From assembly GCF_902806485.1 (NCBI RefSeq), contig NZ_CADCWT010000022.1:1-35506 (forward strand): DNA of 35,506 nucleotides. Direction: 5' to 3'. Positions within the stretch are counted from its first letter, which is position 1. The number at the start of each line of letters is the position of its first letter. A program made the position numbers and the translations under genes. The notes beneath the pieces were generated by a model. The model was not told where the DNA came from. It made no database searches and worked only from the letters and a program-made list of their open reading frames with translations. Positions 1 to 9,100 of the stretch are shown here, piece by piece. This DNA comes from Candidatus Frankia alpina. Its GTDB lineage: Bacteria; Actinomycetota; Actinomycetes; Frankiales; Frankiaceae.

Positions 1-75
1 GTGCAGGTCTCCGACATCCACCCAGTCGCCGGTGCTGCGCTGGAGCTGAACGGTCAGGGATCGCGTGCTGGCCAC
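1..75 (-). CDS. Start of a gene running off the left edge (5' 25 codons), possibly HipA-like
   Basis: On the minus strand the TAG stop of the DUF262 gene overlaps a GTG by one base (TAGTG). From that GTG an open frame reads VASTRSLTVQLQRSTGDWVD and on to the window edge. An AGGAG sits about 10 nt upstream of the GTG, inside the end of the DUF262 gene, so the pair looks translationally coupled. The visible beta-strand-like start (LTVQL...GDWVDVGDL) resembles the N-terminus of HipA-family kinases, but 25 residues are too few to name a family; this is a guess. The coupling suggests that the product works with the DUF262 protein. Confidence 0.5.
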   Translation of the reverse strand, partial: MASTRSLTVQLQRSTGDWVDVGDLH

Positions 76-1715
76 TAGATCTCAGCTCCTAGCCCGGCGA
101 CCAGTAGATCGCCGAGCGGAGGTCGAATTATCGAGCTGGGCTCGAGCCGGCTGTCCAAGAAGTCGTGCACTATCTTCTCGATCGCGCGTCCGCGGGCACG
201 CAGAAAATGGTCCCGGCCCCAATCATTCCAATCGCGCCAATCGGCCGATTGATTGGCCAATTGATCATCGATGGCATAGCTCGCAAGAATGTGCGGGTCC
301 CGCACCTCGAGAAGCGGAGGAGCACTCGGCGGCCACAGGGCAAGGTTGGCGGCCTGTCGAGCAAAGTTTTGGAGTTCGGGAATAATTTCGGTTACCGCAT
401 CGGTCCCGAATTCCTCCAGCTCGCCGGCGACATCGACCGGATTCCCGCCGGCGTCGAGAGGATGCAGTGAATACAGCGCGAGCAGGAAAAGGCTGTCTTG
501 GGCCCCGACTGGGTTCACGTTGCTGCTCAGGTCGACACGTGGCGGCGGCCGGTCTGGCACCGAGTGAAGCAATGCCCGCACGAACCAGTACGGTTCGGAA
601 AGTCCGACATCCGAATCTGCTGCCGGGGCATCGGGCCCGGCCACTACCTTCCGGAGGGCCGCTGGCCAACCGCCCTCGCCGAAACCGTGCGCCCATCCCC
701 GCCAGAGCCAGCGCGCGAGGAGTCGACCAATCCACGGATCGATGTCTTCGTACAGATGAAAGAACGCGGCAAGAGCCGGGAGCGGCGCCATGTTCGGCAC
801 AAGCTCGCGGTGCGGAACACCGATCCCCTGCAGAAAACCTATACCTTTGGCAATGGCCTGCTCGGTGCGGTCGTACCAGTCAGCAGGATCCTCGGTGGGC
901 GAGAATTCCTCGTCCAGGCTACGATTTATATCACCGCCGCGGATGGCGAGGAGGCTTTGTCGTACATAGCGCTCGGGAATCGTGCCGAACCCGCGCGCCG
1001 CCAGCTCCTTCGCCACGCTTGCCGGGCTACTCGGCTCGGGCCGACCGGCAAAAGAGACGCGGAACACCTCGGCGCGACTCATCGGCTTACCTGCGGAGTT
1101 CACGCGGCCAAAGATCAACCGGATCAGATCCCGGTCATCGCTCGCCACCACATACGCGGGAATTCGATAACTCCGGAGGGAGTCGTTCAGCCGGTGGACT
1201 GCCTCGAAGTCCTCTTCCTTCAGATCTTTGGAGTGATTTCGCAGCCAGGCGAAAAGGTCGCTGGACGCCCGGAACTCGTGCAGCGGAATCGCCCGTGTCG
1301 AGATGACCCCCTCGCCCGGGTGCACGAACTTCTTCGTGCCGAGGTCAAAATAGACCGCGAACCTTTCGCCCGCGTCGTCCGTATCGTCGACATCGGGCGA
1401 GAGTGCCAGCGCAAGCGAGATGATCCGCTTCTGGCCGTCCACGACCCAGAGCGCGTCGCCGACATCAGGGACGGTGAGGGAGAGCGGGCCAAGCTGGATC
1501 TGGCCGGCCGGTCCGGGTCGACGCCAGAAGATAAGCGTGCCGACCGGAATGCCCCGGTAGAGGCTGTCGAAGAGATCGCGCACGTCTTTCGCGTCCCAGC
1601 CAAAGGACCGCTGGAAGGTCGGGATCCTGATCCCGCCGGAGCGGACCCGCTCGACGAGTTCCGGAATGGAGATGAAGGTGGGAAAGGACTCCTCCAAGGA
1701 CATCCCCCCAGCCAT
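75..1715 (-). CDS. DUF262 domain protein (GmrSD/type IV restriction-like)
   Basis: The protein of about 546 aa has the DUF262 signature: FQRSF at residues 34-38, then a DGQKR box at 93-97 (the family usually has DGQQR), and FGRVNSAGKPMS near residues 203-214. In the characterised GmrSD system, DUF262 is the NTP-driven part of a modification-dependent nuclease. I see no HNH motif in the C-terminal third, which is Trp/Arg-rich, so nuclease activity is not assured. The frame is open from a TTG at 1757, but the ATG at 1715 is preceded by GGAGGGG at proper spacing and starts just before the conserved region. The gene is separated by 75 nt from the methyltransferase gene upstream and coupled to the next gene downstream. 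It is noticeably less GC-rich than its neighbours (for example the AT-rich run near 230-270), which suggests horizontal acquisition as part of a defence module. Confidence 0.8.
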   Translation of the reverse strand: MAGGMSLEESFPTFISIPELVERVRSGGIRIPTFQRSFGWDAKDVRDLFDSLYRGIPVGTLIFWRRPGPAGQIQLGPLSLTVPDVGDALWVVDGQKRIISLALALSPDVDDTDDAGERFAVYFDLGTKKFVHPGEGVISTRAIPLHEFRASSDLFAWLRNHSKDLKEEDFEAVHRLNDSLRSYRIPAYVVASDDRDLIRLIFGRVNSAGKPMSRAEVFRVSFAGRPEPSSPASVAKELAARGFGTIPERYVRQSLLAIRGGDINRSLDEEFSPTEDPADWYDRTEQAIAKGIGFLQGIGVPHRELVPNMAPLPALAAFFHLYEDIDPWIGRLLARWLWRGWAHGFGEGGWPAALRKVVAGPDAPAADSDVGLSEPYWFVRALLHSVPDRPPPRVDLSSNVNPVGAQDSLFLLALYSLHPLDAGGNPVDVAGELEEFGTDAVTEIIPELQNFARQAANLALWPPSAPPLLEVRDPHILASYAIDDQLANQSADWRDWNDWGRDHFLRARGRAIEKIVHDFLDSRLEPSSIIRPPLGDLLVAGLGAEI

Positions 1716-1722
1716 GTCCGTA

Positions 1723-1729
1723 CCCCTCC
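1723..1729 (-). promoter_or_regulatory. Ribosome-binding site deciding the DUF262 start
   Basis: GGAGGGG on the minus strand lies 7 nt upstream of the ATG at 1715. No comparable site precedes the further upstream TTG at 1757, so the shorter protein is preferred. Confidence 0.6.
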
Positions 1730-1790
1730 AGTGGACCGCAATCTCTTCGCCGCTCAAGACGCCGCGCTGATTAACAGGCTACTCTCGGTT

Positions 1791-3653
1791 CTAGACCTCC
1801 TTGCGGGCGATCACCAGGTAGGTGCCCGCGAAACCGGCGCCATGGACGTAGCGCCGGGCGAGCCGGTCGAGGATCCGGGCGGTGATCAGCAGGGGGCTGA
1901 CCACCGCCATCATGGCGGCCCAGGCCGCCAGGTGGGCGGGGCCGGCGGCCTGGCGCAGCCAGGGCATCGGGCGCGGCGCGATGGCGGCGACGGCGATTAG
2001 CAGGGCGGCGGTGAGGTCGCCGAGCCCGCGGCTGGCGGCGAAGCGTACCAGGACGGGCCGCAGGCCCCGGTCCTCCAGCGCGGCGAGCAGGTTGTCCACC
2101 GGGATGAGGTGCGCCCGTTCCGGCACCGCCCAGCCGGCCCAGAACCGGCCGAGCAGGCGGGCCTGGTGGCACTCGACGTTCGCCAGCTCGCACAGCACGT
2201 GCCCGCCGGGCGGTAACGCCTTGGCGACGGCGTCGAGCTCCGCCGACGGATCGTCGGTGCGTTCCAGGTAGCCGAACATGCTGATGACGTCGTAGCGGCC
2301 GGCCACCGCGTCGACGACGTCGGGCAGCCGGCCGTGGTGGGCATGGTCGAGCCAGCCGCGCCGCAGGCCCTCGTCCAGCCCGGGGAACGTGTCGACCCCG
2401 TCGAACACCGTCGCCGGCCACACCTCGCGGGCCGCGTTCGGGAAGTGGCCGTAGCGGGAGCCGACGTCCAGCCAGGTGCGCGGGACTGTGAACGGGCGCA
2501 CGGCGGCGGCCTGCCCGCGCCGGTCGCGGGCGATCACCGCCAGGGCCTGCTCGGCGATCCCGGCACGCAGCCCGTCGTAACGGTCCCGGTCGTAGAACTC
2601 GCGGCCGGCGGGGCTCAGCGCCGGGTTGAGGAACACGTGTCCGCAACGCCGGCAGCCGTCGAGGCGGAACCGACCGGGTTTACGCAGGAACATGTCGGGC
2701 GAATCGAGCCGGGTGGCCAGCTCCGCCGAGCCGCACCAGGGGCAGTCGGCGCGGGCGCGGCGCAGGAACCGGGCCAGGCCGGCGCGGACGTCGCGGCCGT
2801 AGGACGCCCGGCTGGCCGCCGTCCGCTGCTTCTTCGCGTGCTTGACCGGGTCGGCCGGCAGCCCGGCGGCCTTGGCCTCGGCGGCCCGCGCGGCCTGCGC
2901 GCGGCCGGCGCGCACGGAGTCGATGACGAACAGCACCCCGCTGAGGATGCGCACGATCGGGGAGCGGATCAGATCGCGAGGGGACAGCGGCACCCGGCCG
3001 GCGCAGACGAAGAACGGCTGGAACCAGAACAGTGCCGTGGCCGCGAGCCCCCACGGCCGGTTGACGTGCACGCCGATGGCGGTGGCGAGCTGGGGCACGA
3101 ACGGGAAGAGCTGGTTGCGCCGGGTGAACCGGTACGCCCGCTGCTGGACCCGCACGCGCACCGCCGCGTCCTCCCGGGCGGCGCGCAGCCCCGGCAGCAC
3201 GGCAAGGTCGGTCGACCCGGACGCGAAGGTCTTCAGCCACTCGGTGAGATCGACGAGCTCCACCTGGTCGAAACCCTCGCGGCGGGTGATGCCGGCCCGG
3301 TCGAGGATCTCCGAGCGGACCAGCAACGCCTGGAAGGCGCCGCGGCCGGGCACACACCGATCGGTGCGGTAGGTGCGGGTGTCGACCATCCGGGCGAGGT
3401 CGAGGGCGCGTTCGACGGTGAGGTCCGCGGGGACGAGGTCGAGGACGTCGAGCTTGTCCCTGCTGGCGTGGTAGCTTGCCGCACGCCGCCCGCTGTCGGT
3501 CAGCCGGACCCCGTCGGCGACGAGGAACTCGTGCGACGGATCCACCGGTCGACCGGAGGCGGGCAGGGTCTCCAACCGGCGCAGCCGGCCACGCAGCCGC
3601 ACCCCGTTGATGAGCAGGCCGACGCAGACCAGGACCGGCAGCCAGTCGAGCAC
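1791..3653 (-). CDS. Membrane protein fused to zinc-ribbon SAM-dependent methyltransferase
   Basis: Residue numbers count from an upstream TTG at 3746. The N-terminal half (about 32-280) has a membrane segment (32-48), an unrecognised domain, and more hydrophobic stretches (about 228-250 and 265-277). It then has a C-x2-C pair (335/338) and a second pair (365/368) followed by VFLNP, the zinc-ribbon that often precedes class I methyltransferases. Motif I is WLDVGSRYGHF (425-435), the acidic motif II is at D452, and the post-I region runs YDVISMFGYLERTDDP. A hydrophobic segment at 610-625 and a basic tail end the protein. The last gene of the PKS operon, it probably methylates the lipid product at the membrane. 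The start is uncertain: GTG 3653 opens just before the first membrane segment, TTG 3746 would overlap the glycosyltransferase gene by 41 nt, and neither has a strong RBS. The N-terminal half could be a degenerate membrane glycosyltransferase, but I see no DxD motif. Confidence 0.75.
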   Translation of the reverse strand: MLDWLPVLVCVGLLINGVRLRGRLRRLETLPASGRPVDPSHEFLVADGVRLTDSGRRAASYHASRDKLDVLDLVPADLTVERALDLARMVDTRTYRTDRCVPGRGAFQALLVRSEILDRAGITRREGFDQVELVDLTEWLKTFASGSTDLAVLPGLRAAREDAAVRVRVQQRAYRFTRRNQLFPFVPQLATAIGVHVNRPWGLAATALFWFQPFFVCAGRVPLSPRDLIRSPIVRILSGVLFVIDSVRAGRAQAARAAEAKAAGLPADPVKHAKKQRTAASRASYGRDVRAGLARFLRRARADCPWCGSAELATRLDSPDMFLRKPGRFRLDGCRRCGHVFLNPALSPAGREFYDRDRYDGLRAGIAEQALAVIARDRRGQAAAVRPFTVPRTWLDVGSRYGHFPNAAREVWPATVFDGVDTFPGLDEGLRRGWLDHAHHGRLPDVVDAVAGRYDVISMFGYLERTDDPSAELDAVAKALPPGGHVLCELANVECHQARLLGRFWAGWAVPERAHLIPVDNLLAALEDRGLRPVLVRFAASRGLGDLTAALLIAVAAIAPRPMPWLRQAAGPAHLAAWAAMMAVVSPLLITARILDRLARRYVHGAGFAGTYLVIARKEV

Positions 3654-3705
3654 GCCGGTCAGCCCCGCACCGGCCCGACTTCGGCGCCACCACGCCGGCG
3701 AAGCA

Positions 3706-4896
3706 TCATGCGACGAGTTTCTCAAGCCGGTCGGCGGCGGCCGCAACCCCTCCCGCCGCAGCGAAGGCGTCGCGCAGCCGGCCGGCGGCCTCCCGGTGGC
3801 CGGGCTCGTCGAGCAGAGATGTCACCGCGCCGCACACGGCAGCGGGTCCGGCCCGACCGAACTTGATCCGCAGACCGGCGCCGCTGCGGACGACCTGCTC
3901 GCCGATGACCGGCTGATCGTCGCGGACCGGGGCGACGACCAGCGGGACGCCGTGCGATAAGGACTCGCAGACGGTGTTGTTGCCGGCGTGGCAGACCACC
4001 GCGGACAGCCGCGGCATCAGGTCGACCTGCGGCACGATCGGGGCCACGAGCAGGTCGTCGGGGGCGGCGGCGGCCAGGTCGTCGACGAGCCCGGCCGGAG
4101 CGACGAGGACGGTCTGCGCCCGGCCGGCCAGGCCCAGCATGCCCTCCGCGGCGGCCCGCAGGAACCGCCCGCCGGCCTCCCGGGTCACCGTGCCGAGCGA
4201 GACGAGCACCGTCTCGCGGTCGGGGTCCAGCCATTCCCAGGGGAACGAAGCGGTCTGCGCCCGCCGGCCGACCGGGCTGCCCACGAACGCGACGTGACCG
4301 GGCACCTCGGGGTTGCGCAGCAACTCCCGCACGGACGCGACGAGCGTGAGTTCGTCGGAGAACCGCAGGTCGCCGGCGGCCGCCTCGACGGCGGGCACGC
4401 CGCGCGCGAGCTGGAAGTCCCGCAGCAGATCGGTGATCCATCGACCGAGCCCGGCCATCACCCCGTACGGGTTGCCGAGCTCGGCCGGGGTCGTGGCGAG
4501 CGTGGCCCAGCGCAGCCGCCGGCGGCGGGCGACCAGGGCCGCCCCGACCGCCTGCTGGTCGATGACCAGCGCATCCGGACGGAACGCATCGACGGCCTCG
4601 TCGATCGCCGGTTCCATCGCCGCGGCCAGCGGCAGCAGAAAGTCCTCCCACAGGAACTTCAGCGACGCCGCGCCGCGCAGTGCCCGCGAGCGGGCCACGA
4701 TTTCGGCGCGGTCGGCCTCGTCGAGTGTCTCCGGCAGCGCCAGCAGCGGCAGCCCCGGCGGGACCAGCTCGCCGATCACTCCCGCATGGCCGGCGACGGC
4801 GACCTGGTGGCCCCGGGCGGCGAGCTCCCCGGCAATCCCCACGGCCGGGTTGACGTGCCCGGTCAGCGGCGGCACGACGAACAGAAAGCGGCTCAC
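3706..4896 (-). CDS. GT1-family (UGT/MGT-type) glycosyltransferase
   Basis: The protein of 396 aa has two GT-B domains. The N-terminus (FLFVVPPLTGHVNPA) matches the acceptor-side start of macrolide/UGT-type enzymes. The C-terminal half has VLVSLGTVT followed by the nucleotide-sugar binding signature HAGNNTVCESLSHGVPLV then DDQPVIGEQV. By family it transfers a sugar from an NDP-sugar to a hydroxyl of a small hydrophobic acceptor; here the acceptor is inferred to be the polyketide or lipid made by the adjacent synthases. The GTG at 4896 starts exactly at the first beta strand and lies 7 nt after the hydrolase stop. An upstream ATG (4932) would add 12 residues unlike the family and has no RBS. 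The stop region overlaps possible ATG starts (ATGATG at 3709), but these open only a short frame. Confidence 0.88.
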   Translation of the reverse strand: MSRFLFVVPPLTGHVNPAVGIAGELAARGHQVAVAGHAGVIGELVPPGLPLLALPETLDEADRAEIVARSRALRGAASLKFLWEDFLLPLAAAMEPAIDEAVDAFRPDALVIDQQAVGAALVARRRRLRWATLATTPAELGNPYGVMAGLGRWITDLLRDFQLARGVPAVEAAAGDLRFSDELTLVASVRELLRNPEVPGHVAFVGSPVGRRAQTASFPWEWLDPDRETVLVSLGTVTREAGGRFLRAAAEGMLGLAGRAQTVLVAPAGLVDDLAAAAPDDLLVAPIVPQVDLMPRLSAVVCHAGNNTVCESLSHGVPLVVAPVRDDQPVIGEQVVRSGAGLRIKFGRAGPAAVCGAVTSLLDEPGHREAAGRLRDAFAAAGGVAAAADRLEKLVA

Positions 4897-4903
4897 GGCC
4901 GCG

Positions 4904-5806
4904 TCAGCCCACCGCCGGGCGGCGCCCGGCATTCAGGTCGGGCGGCGGCACCATCTGCGTCACCCAGTCCGGGGTGGCGAAGCTCCGGTCGTCCTCGCGG
5001 ACGTAGGGCGGCGGTGGCGTGCGCCGGTCGAACAGCCACCAGTTCAACAGGGTGCGCAGGTAGGCGGTGGCCTCACGCAGCACCATGTGGGTGTGGTGCT
5101 CCAGCACGATCAGGGAGCAGTCGGGGACGAGGGCGGCGAGCCCGGCGGCCTGCCCGATGATGTCGGAGTTCTCCCCGTACACGGCGAGCACCGGGACTCG
5201 CAGCGCGGCGAGCGCCTCGGCGGAGAACGGCGGCGTCGCCAACATGTCGGTCGCGATCGTCGTCTCGGCCAGCAGGCGCTGGGCGGCCCGGGCTGTGCGG
5301 ACGGCCGCCCGGCCGGCACCGTTGGCCAGCCACTGTTCGACCTCGTCATCGTTCATCGCGACGAGGATCTGGCTCAGCGAACGGGCCATCTCCTTGCCCA
5401 GGCCCTCGATGAGGAACGGCGGCTCGATGAGCGTCAGGCTCGCGACCCGGGCGGTGAACTCCAACCCGAACGCCAGGGCCAGCGTCGCACCATAGCTGTT
5501 GCCGATGACGTGCACCGGGCGGTCCACGCCGAGCGCGTCGAGCAGCCCGGCGAGGTCGGCCATCGAGTCGACGAGACGGTAGCCCCCTCGGGTGCGCTCA
5601 CTGCGGCCATGGCCTCGCAGGTCGTAGCAGATGACGTCGCAGCCCGCGTCTGCCAGGTTGGTACCCAGCGAAAAGTAGAAGCTGGAGATGTTGTCCATCA
5701 CCATGCCGTGCACCATGACCACGATCGGCGAGTCCGCGGACGCTCCCGCACGGGATTCGAGCCGCTGCACATGCAGCCGGACGCCGTTCGCGATGACCTC
5801 TGCCAC
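4904..5806 (-). CDS. Alpha/beta-hydrolase, probable thioesterase or lipid hydrolase
   Basis: The 300-aa product has a complete alpha/beta-hydrolase core: oxyanion-hole HGMV near residue 33, DLRGHGRS near 61-68, nucleophile elbow GNSYG near 102-106, acid in YGENSD near 210, and catalytic His in EHHTHM near 236. It lies between a stand-alone ACP and a glycosyltransferase in an operon whose synthases show no thioesterase domain, so chain release from the ACP is the natural inference. Ester hydrolysis of a finished lipid is the alternative. The start is GTG at 5806, with AGGAGGT 7 nt upstream inside the end of the ACP gene, whose stop is 5 nt away. This points to coupled translation. The last 35 residues are Pro-rich and extend past the usual fold. 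Confidence 0.88.
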   Translation of the reverse strand: MAEVIANGVRLHVQRLESRAGASADSPIVVMVHGMVMDNISSFYFSLGTNLADAGCDVICYDLRGHGRSERTRGGYRLVDSMADLAGLLDALGVDRPVHVIGNSYGATLALAFGLEFTARVASLTLIEPPFLIEGLGKEMARSLSQILVAMNDDEVEQWLANGAGRAAVRTARAAQRLLAETTIATDMLATPPFSAEALAALRVPVLAVYGENSDIIGQAAGLAALVPDCSLIVLEHHTHMVLREATAYLRTLLNWWLFDRRTPPPPYVREDDRSFATPDWVTQMVPPPDLNAGRRPAVG

Positions 5807-5811
5807 GAGCC

Positions 5812-6156
5812 TTACCTCCTTCCGGCGGTCTCGGTCGCCGGCAGGCTGCTGACGATGAACCGGACGACCTCGCCGACCTGCATGTTGATCACCTGGTCGA
5901 CGTCCATCGTGGCGAGGAAGCCGACGAAGTCGACTGCCTCGCCGTAGCGCTCCCGAAGCCGGTCGGCAAGCGCCACGAACTCGATGCTTTCCAGCTCGAG
6001 GTCATGGCTGAACGTGCTCTCCATGGCGATGTCCATGTCGATCACGTACTCCTCACCGATGATCTCGCGCAGGTCCTCGCTGACCTCGCCGAGCACCCGC
6101 GTCTCGTGCTCCGCCCGGCCGACACCGCCCGGTCCCGCCGTCGCCTGAACAGACAT
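5812..6156 (-). CDS. Stand-alone acyl carrier protein
   Basis: The 114-aa acidic protein has an ACP helix-II motif, DLELESIEFVALADRL, with the presumptive phosphopantetheine site at Ser57 (canonical LxxDSL has become LELESI). The 30-residue N-terminal extension is unrelated to the fold. ATG at 6156 is preceded by AAGGAG (6165-6170), which lies within the last codons of the upstream synthase, and the stop-to-start gap is 5 nt. The frame is open further upstream to 6213, but that extension would overlap the synthase and lacks an RBS. The sequence differs from the ACP domain built into the large synthase (DSIKR type), so it probably has a distinct role: starter loading, intermediate shuttling between the two synthases, or product offloading to the hydrolase. 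Confidence 0.9.
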   Translation of the reverse strand: MSVQATAGPGGVGRAEHETRVLGEVSEDLREIIGEEYVIDMDIAMESTFSHDLELESIEFVALADRLRERYGEAVDFVGFLATMDVDQVINMQVGEVVRFIVSSLPATETAGRR

Positions 6157-6161
6157 GATCG

Positions 6162-9100
6162 CTACTCCTTCTTGTTCGGAAGGCCGCTCGCCTCGACCTC
6201 GGGGGAGGTCCAAGCGACCACATAGGTCGCGGCGCCGGCCCGACGGGCGGGGGCGCCGTCACACGCTGCTTCCTGACCGATGACGGTGGCGGAACGCACG
6301 TCCCTCGCCACAGCCCGCTCGCCGACGCCGCCCGAATCCGGCTCGGGGGCCCCGGGCTGGCCGCCTTCCGGCTGGATCTGGCCGGAGGCATCCACCGTAC
6401 GCAACGCCACCCACCGCGAGCCTGATGGAACCGGCCCGCCGGGATCATCCTTGTGGATGGTGACCCGGACCAGTTCGGGCGGTGCGTGCCCGGCCCAGTC
6501 GGCCGCGGCCCAGGCGCGTCCGGGCGGGTGCGGGCCGTCGACGACGAACTGGCGCGGCCGGCCCGCGAGCCCGGTGCCCTCGGCCTTTGCGGCCGCCTCC
6601 TTCGCCGCCCACAGCCGGGTGAACCACAACGCCCGGCGCCCCGGATCACCGCCGGCGACCCGGTCGAGCAGGTCACGTTCGGCCGGGGCGAGCGCCGCCG
6701 CCTCGACCCCGGGCGCCCGCACGGTGATCTGCTCGATGTCGATGCCAACCGCCCCGTCCGCGGACACCAACGCCACCGCCAGCTCCGGCTTGTGGGCGAG
6801 GGAGACCCGCGGGGGGTCGTCGGCCGGGATGCCCGGCCGCGCCGGCAGGGCGCCGACCAGCGGGGCGCCGTGGGCGTCGTGGGCGATCCGGACCTCGATC
6901 CCCCAGACGGGACCCGCGCCCCGCGCCCACAGCCAGCGCCGGACGGCATCCTGGACGGCGATGCGCCCCAACAGCCAGCCGCGCGCGGCCCGCGGGTTGA
7001 GGCCCGCCAGCCGGGCCCGGTCCACGGCGTCGGCGTAGTGGCGCACGATCAGTTCACGCGAGGCCGAGTCGGTCCAGCGGTCGAGCACGACCACCCAACC
7101 CTCACCGGAGGGCTGGGCCACGGTGTGCAGCTCCGGGGCGCGGACCATCGCCCAGAGCACGTCGTCGTTGGCGAACCGCCGATCCGTCCAGGCGGACACG
7201 ACCGCCCACACCGACCCGTCGAGGCGGCGCAGCTCCATGTCGGCGGTCACCGTGCGCTCGGTGACCTGCCGGATCCGCACGACGCAGTCGACCAGGTCGC
7301 CCGCCACCGGCGCCGGGCCGTGGAAGCTCAGGTCGGCCAGGGACTGCGGCAGCAGCAACGAGTCCCCGGGCAGGGTCTCCATCCCCCAGTAGCCGAACAG
7401 CTGGCCGGCGTTGTCCAGCAGCGCACCGGACGCGGACGGCACCCGCAACCGCCCGCGAATGCCGGTCGAGGCGATCGCCTCGACGTGGTGAATACCCTGG
7501 TAGCCGGGCCCGTGAAAGAGGAAGCGACCGGCGTAGAGGTCCTTGCCCTGGTGCCGGGAGGGCCGCTCGCCGGGCAGTACGGGACCGGTCGGGCCCGCCG
7601 GCAGGTCCGCGGTGGCCGCGGTCGTCCACGGGGACGGCGGATAGTCGTCGGCGAACACGACCGTGCCGCGGGCGTAGCCCTCCATGGTCACCCGCACCGC
7701 ATCCGGCCCGGCCGAGGCGAGGATGACCGACACCTCCACGGCGGGTTCGATGGCGAGCCAACGCAGCGCCCGGACGTCCCGGATGCCGATCGGCACGCGG
7801 CCCGGCATCATCTCCGCGGCCTGCTCAACCATGAGTTCGAGCACCTCGGCCATCGGCACGACCGGGAAGGTGTCGGACAGGTCGCTCCAGCCCGGCGGCT
7901 GCCGGTAGAAGCAGTGATCGATGATGTGCGGCATCGACGCCAGGGACAACCGGCGACGGACGGTCCGTGGCTCGGACGCCAGCGCCCCGCCACTGCCGGC
8001 GGCAGGCGGAGCACCCTCGCCGACGACGGACGCGACGCCGCCCCCGCAGTCGCGCACGCCAGCATCGCGGGGCGCCGGCACGCCGCCGGCGCTGCCCGGT
8101 GGGATGCCCACCCCGCCTGCCGCGGGCACGGCGCGCCGCCGAGGCGGCGATCCCGGCGGGGCGGTGGGGCTGAGCGCCCACCGATCGACGACCGCGGACA
8201 TCACCGCGTCCGCGTCGGCGAGCGCCGCACGCAGCTCGTCGAGCACCGGGTGGCCGACGGCGGAGCCCAGGGCGGCATGGGTCGGCTGCGTCGAGCCGAG
8301 CAGGTCCGCGCCCGCGGGTCCGAGGCGCACCAGCGGCGCGCCGAGATTCAGCCGGACGGAGGCACCGCGGCGGCGCGGCAGCTCGATGCGCCGCCCGGCC
8401 GGCGCTGCGACCGGGGCCGGCGCCGCGACCGGGGTGGCGGGCGGCTCGGGGCGGGTCCGGCAAGGCAGCCGATCGAGCCGCGAGGCCGCGCCCTCCACCC
8501 ACAGGGCGGCGGCCACCCTACGCAGCTGATCCACCCCGGACCGCTTCGGGGAATTCGTGACCAGCGCGATGTGGTCGTGGCCGGGCAGCGTGTCGTCGAC
8601 GAACCCGGCGACGCTGCCCACGCCGACCTGGACGAACGCGCGAACCCCGGTGTCATGCAGCCGGCGGATGAGCTCACGGAAACGGACGGGCTCGATGAGA
8701 TGGCGCAGGGCAAGCGCCCGGACGGCGTTGTGGTCGCGCGGGTAGGGCGCGACCGTCGTCGCCGACCAGATCGGGATCGTCGCCTCGCCGAGTGTGGTGC
8801 TGGCGAGGCTGGTCCGCAGCCGGTCCGCGTAGGGGTCGAGGAACGGGGAGTGGAAGCCGGAGCGGAACGGCAGGACCTGCCCCAGTACACCGTCGCGGCG
8901 CAGCCGCTCCAGCGCGGTGCGCACGCTCTCCTCGCCCCCGCAGATGATCGACTGGTGCGGGCAGTTGTCGTGGGAGACGACGATCCCGTCGAGGTCGGCG
9001 ATGACCTCGACGGCGCGCACGGCGCCGCAGCCCAGCGCCCCGAAGACGACTCCGGGCACCTCAAGCGCCGCCGGGTCGAAGCCGGCGATGAAGGCGTCGG

